A DNA stretch of 64,000 nucleotides from Sulfurospirillum sp. (GTDB lineage Bacteria > Campylobacterota > Campylobacteria > Campylobacterales > Sulfurospirillaceae), in NCBI GenBank assembly GCA_014859685.1, contig JACUTU010000005.1:1-64000 (forward strand). Reading direction: 5' to 3'. Below, piece after piece: positions 1 through 8,633 of the stretch. The notes under the pieces are model-generated. The model was not told the DNA's origin and made no database searches. It saw only the letters and a list, made by a program, of their open reading frames with translations. Positions within the stretch are counted from its first letter, which is position 1. Each line of letters starts with the position of its first letter. Made by a program: the position numbers and the translations under genes.

Positions 1-224
1 TCTCTTTTTAACCAGTTGTGGTTCAAAGGTTGATTCTCTATCTCTTGGAATGGAACTTGATTATCTTTACATTTTTTTCTAATTTTCATCAAAAAACTAA
101 TATGTTGCTTTTGTATCACTCCATATAAAACCAATTATTAATAACTCTTCTAAACTTGAATGATTATGACCATATCTTTTATTGTAGTTCAATCAAGCTG
201 CTCTCAAAATTCCAATGTAAAATA
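1..224. other. Island edge with a decayed reading frame
   Basis: No intact gene is visible. On the minus strand a frame broken by one stop reads roughly from 224 to 118 and ends in a stop, so it may be the remnant of a decayed gene. Nothing in it is recognisable. The sequence to the left is outside the window, so this could also be the edge of a larger mobile region. Confidence 0.3.
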
Positions 225-824
225 TCATTTCGGTAGTGGGTTATTTAAACTTTTACCTAGTAGTTGTTCATAGTACTTTCGCATTGCAGGAGCAAATAAA
301 TTTCTCCATGAAGCTTCATCTATGAGATTACTTTTAGCATTGTTACAAAGAGGACAAGCCAAAATTAAATTACTAATGTTGTAGCTATTATTCAAACTAT
401 CTTTACGCTCTATTTCTAAAGCCCCACTGGATCTTTTTACTTTGTCATTTAGTGGCAGTACTTTACTTTCGATAAAAATAGTATGAAGTTCATTTTGCGT
501 TACTCCACAATATCCACAACATCCATTCTCTTCTTCTTCTGAGTACCACTCTAAAAAGCTTTCAAAACTATTATTATTATCATCTTTACGTTTATCAGTA
601 AATTTATTTCTAATTTTTTGTATTTCATTTACATAATAATTACATTCAATGTTTAATCTTTGAACATCTTTATATGTTTTACTGTTATCATATTTATGAA
701 GCACTTTTTCAATTTCTTTGAAGCTTTTTCGTTCAAAAGAATAGCATTTAATAAAAATTTTCTGCTCTTCATTTATTGAAAACCTTTTCAAATACTTTTC
801 TATTATTTGGTCTTTATTATCCAT
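225..824 (-). CDS. HNH-family endonuclease
   Basis: A predicted metal-dependent nuclease of about 199 residues. The N-terminal half is charged and helical. The C-terminal half has a Cys-rich knuckle (C104, C105, C108), an E-x-x-R-x-D core near residues 139-144 and a closing ACPLCNNAK segment (C159, C162), which is the usual shape of HNH nucleases that use two CxxC zinc ligands. The start at 824 is preferred to the ATG six bases upstream because AAGG then sits eight bases away. It stands alone: the next gene upstream is a small membrane protein, so no PtuA-like ATPase or other partner is visible on that side. A role in defence is suggested only by the restriction genes nearby. Confidence 0.75.
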   Translation of the reverse strand: MDNKDQIIEKYLKRFSINEEQKIFIKCYSFERKSFKEIEKVLHKYDNSKTYKDVQRLNIECNYYVNEIQKIRNKFTDKRKDDNNNSFESFLEWYSEEEENGCCGYCGVTQNELHTIFIESKVLPLNDKVKRSSGALEIERKDSLNNSYNISNLILACPLCNNAKSNLIDEASWRNLFAPAMRKYYEQLLGKSLNNPLPK

Positions 825-969
825 TATCATTACCTTGTATGTTAAATTTTCAATAGTTTACTTGGAAATCTTTAAAAAAACTTAATATAATATGTATTAT
901 TTTTTTCATTCAAACTACTCATCGATTTCTAAAACACAATTGGCAACTTCACGAGCTTTAGAGTTGCAA

Positions 970-998
970 TAGAAATTACACCCCTGTGAATGAATCTC
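970..998. repeat. 29-bp direct repeat, copy 1
   Basis: A perfect 29-bp sequence beginning TAGAAATTACA and ending GAATGAATCTC. It recurs in the same orientation at 4344-4372. The two copies bracket the 95-residue membrane protein, a small gene and the truncated hsdR. Identical 29-mers this close together are not expected by chance and suggest recombination, duplication or insertion at this sequence. Confidence 0.9.
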
Positions 999-1021
999 AA
1001 TAGAAAAAAGAGATAAACTTT

Positions 1022-1054
1022 TGACACTACCATCTTCCCCCCCCAGTAGTGTCA
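1022..1054. repeat. Inverted repeat with a C8/G8 homopolymer in the loop
   Basis: TGACACTAC at 1022-1030 and GTAGTGTCA at 1046-1054 are perfect 9-bp inverted arms. The 15-nt loop carries eight consecutive C residues at 1037-1044. Poly-G/C runs of this length in AT-rich Campylobacterota genomes are known phase-variation sites. The hairpin spans the stop codon of the 95-residue membrane gene on the minus strand. Confidence 0.75.
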
Positions 1055-1314
1055 TTCATTGCCCAAAAATTTGCTTGTCTGTGATAGTAAGCATTTGCAT
1101 TACCTTTCTTATCTGGCTTAAACCAAGCAAATATAAATGGCATCCATACAGCAAACTCTGCAAAAGCATTGTCACTTACACTGTGTATAAATGCTAGCAT
1201 AGAGCTATAATCTGCAATAATCCAGTAACCTGCCAAAATAACCAGTGATATTACCAATAAAGTTAAATAGCTAACCATCAGTCTTGCTAGTACATGTGCG
1301 AAATACTCTGCCAT
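1027..1314 (-). CDS. Small two-helix membrane protein, unknown function
   Basis: 95 residues with a hydrophobic segment near residues 14-34 and a second near 50-65, then a polar tail rich in Lys, Asn and His. A good ribosome-binding site (AGGAG, about six bases before ATG) supports the start. I do not recognise the family. Its last codons run through a tract of eight consecutive G residues (coding strand), so slippage there would replace the C-terminus; the tract sits in the loop of a 9-bp inverted repeat. The neighbours are restriction and nuclease genes, but nothing else ties it to defence. Confidence 0.6.
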   Translation of the reverse strand: MAEYFAHVLARLMVSYLTLLVISLVILAGYWIIADYSSMLAFIHSVSDNAFAEFAVWMPFIFAWFKPDKKGNANAYYHRQANFWAMNDTTGGGRW

Positions 1315-1398
1315 GCTTTGCTCCTGAAATATTATTTTTACATTAAATAATAACTCAAATTAACTTACTTTGTTTTTTGGTTCTTTTTTGTGGGTACA

Positions 1399-1620
1399 TT
1401 ACAGAGCTGTTTTTGAAGGAAAAAATGGAAAAATTTGTTCTTTATTGTATTCTTCTTTGATTTTTTTATCTTCAATATAAAAAGTAGGAATTACAATTTC
1501 AGCTCTTGCACCTTCTTTGATAGCGGGTAGTTTTTGTCCATCTTTTAAAACAAATTTGCCATTTTTAAACTCTATTGGCAAAACGGTAGTATTTAGAGTA
1601 TCAAACCAATCTAACATCAT
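1399..1620 (-). CDS. Hypothetical protein downstream of hsdR
   Basis: A 73-residue product whose ATG overlaps the stop of the restriction gene upstream (1617-1620), so translation is probably coupled. No domain is recognised; the sequence is mixed, with several beta-prone stretches and no membrane segment. It could be a short accessory gene of the type I restriction locus or the start of a gene shortened by rearrangement. I assign no function. Confidence 0.45.
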   Translation of the reverse strand: MMLDWFDTLNTTVLPIEFKNGKFVLKDGQKLPAIKEGARAEIVIPTFYIEDKKIKEEYNKEQIFPFFPSKTAL

Positions 1621-4343
1621 ACTTTTCTATTCTTCTTAAAATTTTCTGCTTGTTCAAAAATATCTTCATATACTTCATCTCTTTCAACAGGAGGATACCC
1701 ATATTCATCAAGTAGTATTATTATTCCAACTTTTAAAGAATCTTTTATATCTTGTCTATTGTTCCAATCTGGAAATCTTGTTTGCTCATCTACAAGCTCT
1801 TTTGTGGCTTTTGCAAGTTCTATCAGCTTGTTTTCAGGGTATCTAAAATCATATTTCACACACAACTGCATCAAGATATCATAAAATGCTTTTTCTTCAA
1901 AATCAATCCCTAGCTCATCTCCAGCATTAAACTCTTTTTGTACTTCCCAAATAAGATTTGTAAGCTGTTCTGCCATCTCTTCATAAACTTCACTTCTTAG
2001 AACATCATCTTCTTTTCGTTCATTATATTTTTCCACTAAAGTTTGCATTTTTTTAGAAAAATCAATCCCTTTTACTTTATTTACTTTTTTAATCTCTCCT
2101 ATGGCTTTAGCTAAAAGCTTTTGCAATAGTTTGATTTTGGTATTCGGAAGTTTTATCTTATCTATCTTTGCTAAGTAATCTTCATCAAAAATATCTTGCT
2201 CACTCTCAGCTTCATCACCAAGTTTAAATATCTCCTCAACGCCATCACTTTGAAGAGCATCTTTTATCATCTCTCTTACTTTTGCATTCATCTGCTGCGT
2301 ATCTGGAGCATTGCCTTTTGTTAGTTTAAAAACTATTGAGCGAACGGCTAAATAAAAATGGATATAGTCTCTTTCTATTTGTGTAATCTGTTCGCTTCCT
2401 GCACAAATATCATAAGCAGCTTTAAGCCTTTTTACAAATCCCATAAATCTAGTTTCAATCTCTTTGGTTTGTTGAGCAAATTCAGCCGCCATATTTAAAG
2501 TATTTAACTGCTCTAATGCACTTCCATTGAAATATTTACTACTATCAAACTTATGAAAAATCTTAGCGAGTAAATCAAGATGATTTCTCACGACAATCAA
2601 TGACTCTGCTATATCTTCAAAGTTTTCATCATCCCCTTTGTTGTATTTGGCAAGGGCTAAGTTCATTTGCTTTTTAATACCTATATAATCAACAACTAAG
2701 CCTTTATTTTTCCCTTCAAATTTTCTATTTACCCTTGAGATTGTTTGGATAAGATTGTGTTGTTGTATCGGTTTATCTATGTAAATCGTATCCAAAAATG
2801 GTACATCAAACCCTGTAAGCCACATATCAACTACAATAGCAATTTTAAAGTTTGATTTCTCATTTTTAAACTGTCTATCAAGCTCTTTTCTATGTTTTTT
2901 ATCTCCTAGCAATATATGAAGCTTTTTTGGGTCATCATCACTTCTAGTCATAATCATCTTTATTTTTTCAATAGGCTTAATCTCTTTTTTCTCATTTTCG
3001 CTAAGTTGTACTCCCTCATCAGCTTCTTTTATATCAAGCCAACTAGGTCTTAGTGCTACTACATTTTTATAAAATTCATATGCTATCTCTCTTGAGCTAC
3101 ATACAAACATCGCTTTACCTTTTACGGTTGAGCCTTCACTTACTCTATTTTCATAGTGTTTTACAAAATCCTCTGCTAAAACTCTTAATCTATCAGGATC
3201 GCCAAGTATTGCATTCATATTTGCAGTAGCTTTTTTACTCTCTTCTATTTGATACTCGTTCGCTCCTAACTGCTCTGCTTCTTCATAGTACTTCTCAATC
3301 TTTTTTAACTCTTCATTTTTAAGGATTACTTTAGCTGCTCTTCCCTCATAAACGATTCTTACAGTAATTTCATCTCTTACAGACTCCGTCATCGTATAAG
3401 CATCAATAACTTTTCCAAAGACATCTAAAGTCGCATCAACAGGAGTTCCTGTAAAACCTACAAAGGTTGCATTTGGCAGTGAGTCATGCAAGTACTTAGC
3501 AAAACCATAACTCTTTTTAACACCCTTGCTTGTAACCTTTACTTTTTGGTCTAAGTTTGTTTGGCTTCTATGTGCTTCGTCAGATATACAGATGATATTT
3601 GTTCTATCGCTTAGTAGTTTTATATCTTCTGTAAATTTATGAATAGTAGTTAAAAAGACACCGCCACTCTCTCTGCCTTGAAGTAGTTCTCTTAAGTGTG
3701 TTCTGCTTTCAACACTTAAAATTCCATTGTCCCCGATGTAGTTTTTGGCATTGGTAAACTCTTCTGAGAGTTGGTCATCTAGGTCTGTTCTATCTGTGAT
3801 TAGTACTATGGTAGGATTTTCAAAATGGGTACTTTTCATCAACAATCTTGTCAGATAAAGCATTGTAAAACTTTTTCCACTCCCTGTTGCTCCAAAATAT
3901 GTACCACCTTTTCCATCTCCATGTGGTTTCTGTGCTTTTTTGATATTGTCATACAATCTTCTAGCTGCATAGTATTGAGGATAGCGACATACCACTTTTA
4001 CCTCTTTTTTGGAACTATCGGGGATGTATATGAAGTTTTCTATTATATCTCTTAGTCTATTGTGATGCAGCATCCCTTGCACAAGGGTAAACATACTATC
4101 TATCCCATCTACATCTTTTGCAAGTCCAGCTATCCTTCTCCAAGCATAATAAAAATCATAAGGGGCAAAAAATGAGCCCGCTTTGTTATTTACTCCATCG
4201 CTTATGACACAAAAAGCGTTGTATTTAAAAAGCTCTGGAATATCTCTTTTGTACCTCGTAGTAATTTGCACATAAGCATCATGGATAGTCGCTTCTTCTC
4301 TAATGGCACTTTTAAATTCAAACACCACCAAAGGTAAGCCATT
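1617..4343 (-). pseudogene. hsdR: Type I restriction enzyme R subunit, 5'-truncated (hsdR)
   Basis: About 905 residues of an HsdR-type endonuclease/translocase. The remaining protein opens at the E-x-K end of the nuclease fold (the LPLVVFEFKSA segment), then has a DEAD-like motor: Walker A GATGSGKS, the DEAH box in ISDEAHRS, GFTGTPVD, and the helicase segment around TISRVNR. Family members normally carry well over 100 more residues at the N-terminus. Upstream codons for F-L-N-G are still in frame, then the 29-bp repeat begins and a TAA closes the frame. The breakpoint therefore coincides with the repeat at 4344. No hsdM or hsdS is in the window. A TTG near the break could allow translation of a stub, but the nuclease would lack its first acidic residues, so I call it inactive for restriction. 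Confidence 0.85.
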
Positions 4344-4372
4344 TAGAAATTACACCCCTGTGAATGAATCTC
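4344..4372. repeat. 29-bp direct repeat, copy 2
   Basis: Identical to the copy at 970-998. On one side it marks the exact point where hsdR similarity ends; on the other it directly abuts the attC-like site (4373-4429). This position makes it a probable record of how the R-M cassette and the truncated hsdR came together. Confidence 0.9.
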
Positions 4373-4429
4373 CACTAACGGTTGACTTCACTGACAGGGT
4401 GTCCTGTTCGGTGCAAGGATTTGTTAGAT
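4373..4429 (-). other. attC-like integron cassette recombination site
   Basis: Read on the minus strand, the 57-bp site opens with ATCTAAC, an exact RYYYAAC box, and ends with GTTAGTG, close to GTTRRRY. Inside are unpaired 6- and 7-nt spacers, then arms TTGCACCGAACAGG and CCTGTCAGTGAA that pair with extra-helical bases, and a 4-nt ACAC loop. This is the layout of attC: R box, unpaired central spacer, L box with extra-helical bases, short terminal loop. As in typical gene cassettes, the TAA stop of the upstream gene lies inside the first box. No integron integrase is in the window, so this would be a solitary site. Confidence 0.7.
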
Positions 4430-5200
4430 GCCTTGGTCTACCAACTCAGCTGGATTTATTTTAAATTGAAGCATATTGGCTGTTTCTCTTCCATTGTCTC
4501 CACCTTTTCTTTGGATAGTAATATTACCAATTTTAAAACTACCTCTTGGAGTAATAGAAATTTTTCCATTCCCAAAATGATTTAAAACTTTGTTTATTGG
4601 TTCTAATGCCCAATTGATAGTATCTGTATCTTTTAGTTTTAAAATTACTAGCATCCATTCAGCAGAAAACTTACCTCTACCTTTTAAAATATCATTCACT
4701 ATTAAAGTTTTATTATCATTTAAAAACTTTAATAATAGTTGTTGTTCATCTTGTGAAAACTCATCTGCAAACATTCTTCTTTCATCTCTTGGATTTACGA
4801 TTTTTGGTGGATTTTCACCTGTAAAGTGCTGTAATAATTCATAAACATCACTTGGAATATTCCAAAGTTCATTGTAGCTTTTTAACCATCTTTTATCTAT
4901 TTGATTAAAACCTTTTGGGTTTGATACAAGTTTTACTTGTAAGTTTTGAATATCTGTTAAACTTTTGAGTTTAATTTCAATTTTTATTTCTACTTGAATA
5001 TCTGCTTTATAAGAGCCTTTGACTTTTGTAGCCTTAACACTTTCAATATCTGTTAAGTCATAATTCATTGCTTGTAGCCAAAGCCCAGCTATTTCACTGT
5101 CTTTCCAATGATTAAACTCACAAACTACAAAATCCTCATTTTTAAAACCATTTTTTGCTGTTGTAGAACCTCTGTTTATTAATATTTCTTTATCAGTCAT
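4424..5200 (-). CDS. Type II restriction endonuclease, HinP1I family (predicted GCGC)
   Basis: 258 residues closely resembling R.HinP1I as I remember it, which cuts within GCGC. Shared segments include RGSTTAKNGFKNE near the start, NLQVKLVSN followed by GFNQIDKRWL, HFTGE, and the C-terminal TIQRKGGDNGRETANMLQFK. The expected catalytic residues are present: D67 in YKADI, then Q88-x-K90 in LQVKL. The gene overlaps the methyltransferase gene by 8 bp, the usual compact R-M arrangement. Its stop codon falls inside the attC-like site, suggesting the pair moved as an integron cassette. All visible motifs are intact, so I expect an active enzyme. The sequence specificity is inferred from family resemblance. 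Confidence 0.9.
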   Translation of the reverse strand: MTDKEILINRGSTTAKNGFKNEDFVVCEFNHWKDSEIAGLWLQAMNYDLTDIESVKATKVKGSYKADIQVEIKIEIKLKSLTDIQNLQVKLVSNPKGFNQIDKRWLKSYNELWNIPSDVYELLQHFTGENPPKIVNPRDERRMFADEFSQDEQQLLLKFLNDNKTLIVNDILKGRGKFSAEWMLVILKLKDTDTINWALEPINKVLNHFGNGKISITPRGSFKIGNITIQRKGGDNGRETANMLQFKINPAELVDQGI

Positions 5201-6182
5201 TTATTTTACTTATTGCTTTCATTAAATTTTTACTTATTTCTTCAATAACATTTACAGTCATTGCATTTCCTGATTGTTGCAGAAGTTTTGAGTTTGATAT
5301 TTTACCTTTCACTTTACTCGCATATTTTTTAGGAAAACCTTGAAGTAATAAAGATTCATACCCTGAAAGCTTTCTAAATTTTTTATTTTTCACATAAAGA
5401 ATACCATGTCTTCCTCTTCTTAAAGTAGGAGTTTTTTTATCATAAATTCTTAAGTCAGATTGTCTTGTATCTATCACTTTAAAATCTTCCGATAATAAAT
5501 CATCAATTTTATATTTATTCTTATTATATTTATTGTTTAAATATTTTAAAAAAGTTTGATACGATGATACTCGTTCATCAAATGTTAATTCTTCATCATC
5601 TATTAAACACTCTTCTATATTTATTTTTGTATTACTTGATTTTGGAAATTCATATTTAAAATTATCATCAATTAAATCTTTTTGTACTCCAACAAAATAG
5701 ATTCTCTCTCTCATTTGAGGTACACCAAAATTTAAACTGTTCAATATATTGTGATATACTTTGTATCCTGCATTGTCTAATAATTCTAAAACTGTTTTTA
5801 GAGTATTACCTTTATCATGATTTATTAAACCTTTTACATTTTCTAATATAAAATATTTTACATTTTTAGCTTTGAGTATTTTAACTAAGCCATAAATTAC
5901 TTGTCCTCTTTCCTCATCATCTAAGCCACATCTAGTACCAATAATTGAAAATGTTTGGCATGGAAAACCACCTACCATAAAATCAAAATCTGGCAAATCA
6001 TTAGGATTGATTTTCATCAAATCTCCATAGTTTTTTTCATCTTTACCAAAAAATTCTTTATATGTTATCTCTGCATCTTTATCTATCTCACTAAAGCCAA
6101 CACAAGACATTCCAAGGTTTTCTAAACCTATTCGTCCTCCACCAACACCAGCACAAAAGTCCATAAATTTAATATTTTCCAT
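5193..6182 (-). CDS. DNA (cytosine-5)-methyltransferase, HhaI/HinP1I type
   Basis: 329 residues, the length of M.HhaI. Visible m5C motifs in order are the SAM site DFCAGVGGGRIGLE (residues 8-21), the catalytic Pro-Cys in GGFPCQTFS, ENVKGL (motif VI), PQMRERIYFVG (motif VIII), a short target-recognition region and a closing GNAMTV (motif X). It would protect host DNA from the endonuclease encoded immediately downstream, whose start overlaps its end, and is predicted to methylate GCGC by association. No controller (C) protein with a helix-turn-helix is evident; the small gene upstream does not look like one. Confidence 0.93.
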   Translation of the reverse strand: MENIKFMDFCAGVGGGRIGLENLGMSCVGFSEIDKDAEITYKEFFGKDEKNYGDLMKINPNDLPDFDFMVGGFPCQTFSIIGTRCGLDDEERGQVIYGLVKILKAKNVKYFILENVKGLINHDKGNTLKTVLELLDNAGYKVYHNILNSLNFGVPQMRERIYFVGVQKDLIDDNFKYEFPKSSNTKINIEECLIDDEELTFDERVSSYQTFLKYLNNKYNKNKYKIDDLLSEDFKVIDTRQSDLRIYDKKTPTLRRGRHGILYVKNKKFRKLSGYESLLLQGFPKKYASKVKGKISNSKLLQQSGNAMTVNVIEEISKNLMKAISKIND

Positions 6183-6264
6183 CTTAAACCAACTTTTTAT
6201 TTGATTTTATCAAAAAATATTTATTTTGTTTAAAAATATTGCAAATTGATATACTTTTATTTTA

Positions 6265-6468
6265 TTATAATCTAGTAAATGGATAAGCTTGTTTTCTAGC
6301 TCTTTGCATTAAGCCATACTCTTCATAAGTTATTGTTTTACAAAAATTATATTTTTCTTCTGTATTCATATCTGTCGGATTTAGCACACCAGGATTTTCA
6401 TTCTGAAATCGTTTATACAATATTTTTGCTTTTTTTTCATCTTCTACAGATAATGTTTGACTACTCAT
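6265..6468 (-). CDS. Small hypothetical protein upstream of the R-M pair
   Basis: A 67-residue charged protein with no membrane segment and no recognised domain; the middle is acidic and the C-terminus basic. The ribosome-binding site is weak (AAGAAA before ATG). It lies 82 bp upstream of the methyltransferase gene in the same orientation, where R-M loci sometimes carry a controller gene, but I see no helix-turn-helix. It may be a cassette passenger or a chance frame. Confidence 0.35.
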   Translation of the reverse strand: MSSQTLSVEDEKKAKILYKRFQNENPGVLNPTDMNTEEKYNFCKTITYEEYGLMQRARKQAYPFTRL

Positions 6469-6522
6469 TTTATTTCTTAGTATTTAAATTAATGCAATTA
6501 TATCAAAATTGATTTAAAATGG

Positions 6523-7339
6523 TTAATGGGGACAGGCTACTTTTTTATTATGGATACTTTTTACGCAACTTTCGCACCTAAATCCAAGCAATTCTCGAGT
6601 TGTGCTTCGCAGTGTGGCTATTATAGTCATGAAATCCTCATTTCTATTTACAACCGTTTCAATTTTAGCTATTTTGTCCATGATTTCAATAAAAGTCTGC
6701 ATGGCAATAGAGAGAGTATACAGTTCACACTCTAAATCTTTAAATAATCCACCGATGATTTTTGGTTCATGGCTGATCCTGTTGATGTAGCTGACAATAT
6801 TGTAAGCAAAGAATGAGAGTGTCATTCTTGCGATCAGTGCTTCATAAATCCTATTCTCTTCTTTTCCAAATCCGAAGTGTTCACGAAGCTCTTTATAGCC
6901 CTGCTCTATATCCCATCGTCGCTTGTAAATCTCGATAATTTCTTCATCATTAATCTCTAAATCAGTAGAGGCAATAGGGATAAGGTTATCACTTGTTTTG
7001 AGAAAAACTATTTTGATCTTGCCTGCATTTTTGTGCGCTACTACCACAGAAAAATAGGTGAAGCGAATCTTTTTGCCATATTTTCCCATCTTTTCGACGG
7101 TAATCTTTTTAGACTTTTCATAAATGGCATTGAGCGTTTTCTCTTTGCCGCTAAAGTTCCAAATCTTATTGTTATTGGCAATTCTTGAGATGACTCTAAG
7201 ACCCAAATCGCTCATCTCTTTGTTTTACAAAGTTTGCACTTTTTAAGATGCTCTTGATGTTTAAAAGTTGCAGTGTTTGATAGATTGGATTTTTGAGCGT
7301 TGTATTGATGGCACAGAGGATTTGTTCTTGAAGATTCAT
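6523..7339 (-). pseudogene. DDE transposase remnant (IS4-like), internally deleted
   Basis: Two out-of-frame pieces of one transposase. An N-terminal piece of about 41 residues starts at 7339 and ends at a TAG near 7211. The rest restarts at 7215 in another frame and gives 230 residues with the C-terminal catalytic region: YKRRWDIEQGYKELREHFGF resembles the Y-R-E signature around the last catalytic Glu of IS4-type enzymes. The central part, which should contain at least the first catalytic Asp, is missing. The last codons run past the left inverted repeat into flanking DNA. It cannot encode a working enzyme. Confidence 0.85.
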
Positions 7340-7496
7340 GGGCTGTATTCTTTATTGGTATTATAGCTAAAAATCCCTAAAATAGGGACTAAAATGAATT
7401 TTTTCTGTCTGTCAAGACAGGTGATATTTATCGTCACAAACCGCTATAATGCAGCACTTTTGGAATGTTTTTTCTGGTAAATTAGGTGCGAAAGTT
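6567..7496. mobile_element. Degenerate insertion sequence bounded by inverted repeats
   Basis: A 15-bp sequence, AACTTTCGCACCTAA at 6567-6581, is repeated inverted as TTAGGTGCGAAAGTT at 7482-7496. Between them is the broken transposase. At about 930 bp the element is shorter than a complete IS4-type element, consistent with internal deletion. No clear target-site duplication is visible; GATACT occurs near both ends but at different distances. It sits between the restriction island and the core-like gene train that begins with mnmH. Confidence 0.75.
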
Positions 7497-7602
7497 CAGA
7501 TACTAACAACACCTCAAAATAAAAATTGAAGTTAAATGAGCTCTAACAAGAAAAATGGAATGTGTCTAGTGTTAGAAACTGGGGAGATAATATTAATTTT
7601 TA

Positions 7603-8619
7603 TTATGAAATATTTGAAAGCTCTGTGTGGATTGCTTGTAAGTTTTCAAGTGCTGCTTGCATGTTGCCTGTATCAATACTAAAATCTATCTTTTGTGGTT
7701 TTTTATAGACTTTATCGTAGTACTGCACCAAAAGTATTTCTGCCACTTTTGCAAGATCTTGCTTATAAAAAGCCTCAATCGCTTCAATTTTTGCCTCTTT
7801 TTTTATATAAGGTGTGATGGTTTGCATACTTTGTAGGAAAAATGATTCATCTATATCAACATAATCTTTGAGTATTCTAACAACTCTTTGGTGCAATGGT
7901 GCAGTCACTTCTATGCGAATACTATCGTGAATTTTTGCATATAAACGATCTGGCTGGATAATCTTGCCTAGTTTTTTACTCTCGCCCTCAACAAAAATCC
8001 ACGCATTTGTATTGATACTCATGAGCTTCTCGCAAATATTGTTTTGAAACTCTTTTTGGTTTGGTTGTTCACCCAAAATAGAACCAAATGTTGAACCAAA
8101 ATGATTTGCAAGTGCTTCTATATCTAAAGCAGGTTCAAGTTTTTGCAACAATTCACTTTTTCCGCAACCAGTGTTACCACCAAGTGTAATGAACTTTTTG
8201 TGTGGAAAATTTTCAAGATACGCTAACACAAATTTACGGTAATCTTTATACCCTCGATCTATTTTTTCAATGCGATAACCACTCAAAGAAAGAATAGTCC
8301 CGATAGAAGTTGAGCGAAGCCCTCCCCTTGCACAATATACGGCTATTTTTGAGCCTATCGGACAAGTTTCATAAATCTTTTTTATATGTTTACTAGCATT
8401 TTGGCAGATATAACTAGCACCAATAATCTTTGCTTTTGATTTAGAATTTTGTTTGTAAACCGTACCAACTTCATGATGCTCATCATCACTAAGTGCAAAA
8501 TAATTATGTGCATTTGGAATTTTTGATTCGTTATATTCTTTTGGACTTCTTGCATCAATAATGAGTGCATAGTGTGATTTTTGTGCCATAAATTGTTCGA
8601 TTGAAATTGTTTTTAACAT
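7603..8619 (-). CDS. mnmH: tRNA 2-selenouridine synthase
   Basis: Converts 2-thiouridine to 2-selenouridine at the wobble position of Lys, Glu and Gln tRNAs, via a geranylated intermediate in studied homologues, using selenophosphate. The 338 residues show an N-terminal rhodanese domain with the active-site Cys at C96 in YCARGGLRS, then a P-loop domain with GGNTGCGKS at 147-155, the diagnostic two-domain order. It is the last gene of a dense minus-strand train (14 bp after the HIT gene). No selD is in the window. The presence of mnmH implies that the organism uses selenium. Confidence 0.93.
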   Translation of the reverse strand: MLKTISIEQFMAQKSHYALIIDARSPKEYNESKIPNAHNYFALSDDEHHEVGTVYKQNSKSKAKIIGASYICQNASKHIKKIYETCPIGSKIAVYCARGGLRSTSIGTILSLSGYRIEKIDRGYKDYRKFVLAYLENFPHKKFITLGGNTGCGKSELLQKLEPALDIEALANHFGSTFGSILGEQPNQKEFQNNICEKLMSINTNAWIFVEGESKKLGKIIQPDRLYAKIHDSIRIEVTAPLHQRVVRILKDYVDIDESFFLQSMQTITPYIKKEAKIEAIEAFYKQDLAKVAEILLVQYYDKVYKKPQKIDFSIDTGNMQAALENLQAIHTELSNIS

Positions 8620-8633
8620 CTAATTCCTAGTTT

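Noticed and set aside
225-824. HNH gene as the PtuB half of a Septu-type defence system
   Set aside because: The upstream gene is a small membrane protein, not an ATPase; the other side is outside the window.
6265-6468. Controller (C) protein gene for the R-M pair
   Set aside because: Position fits but no helix-turn-helix or C-box-like palindromes are visible.
7500-7590. Second attC-like inverted repeat (CTAACA ... TGTTAG) right of the IS remnant
   Set aside because: Spacing is too short for one pairing and the internal arms do not pair in the other; boxes deviate from RYYYAAC/GTTRRRY.
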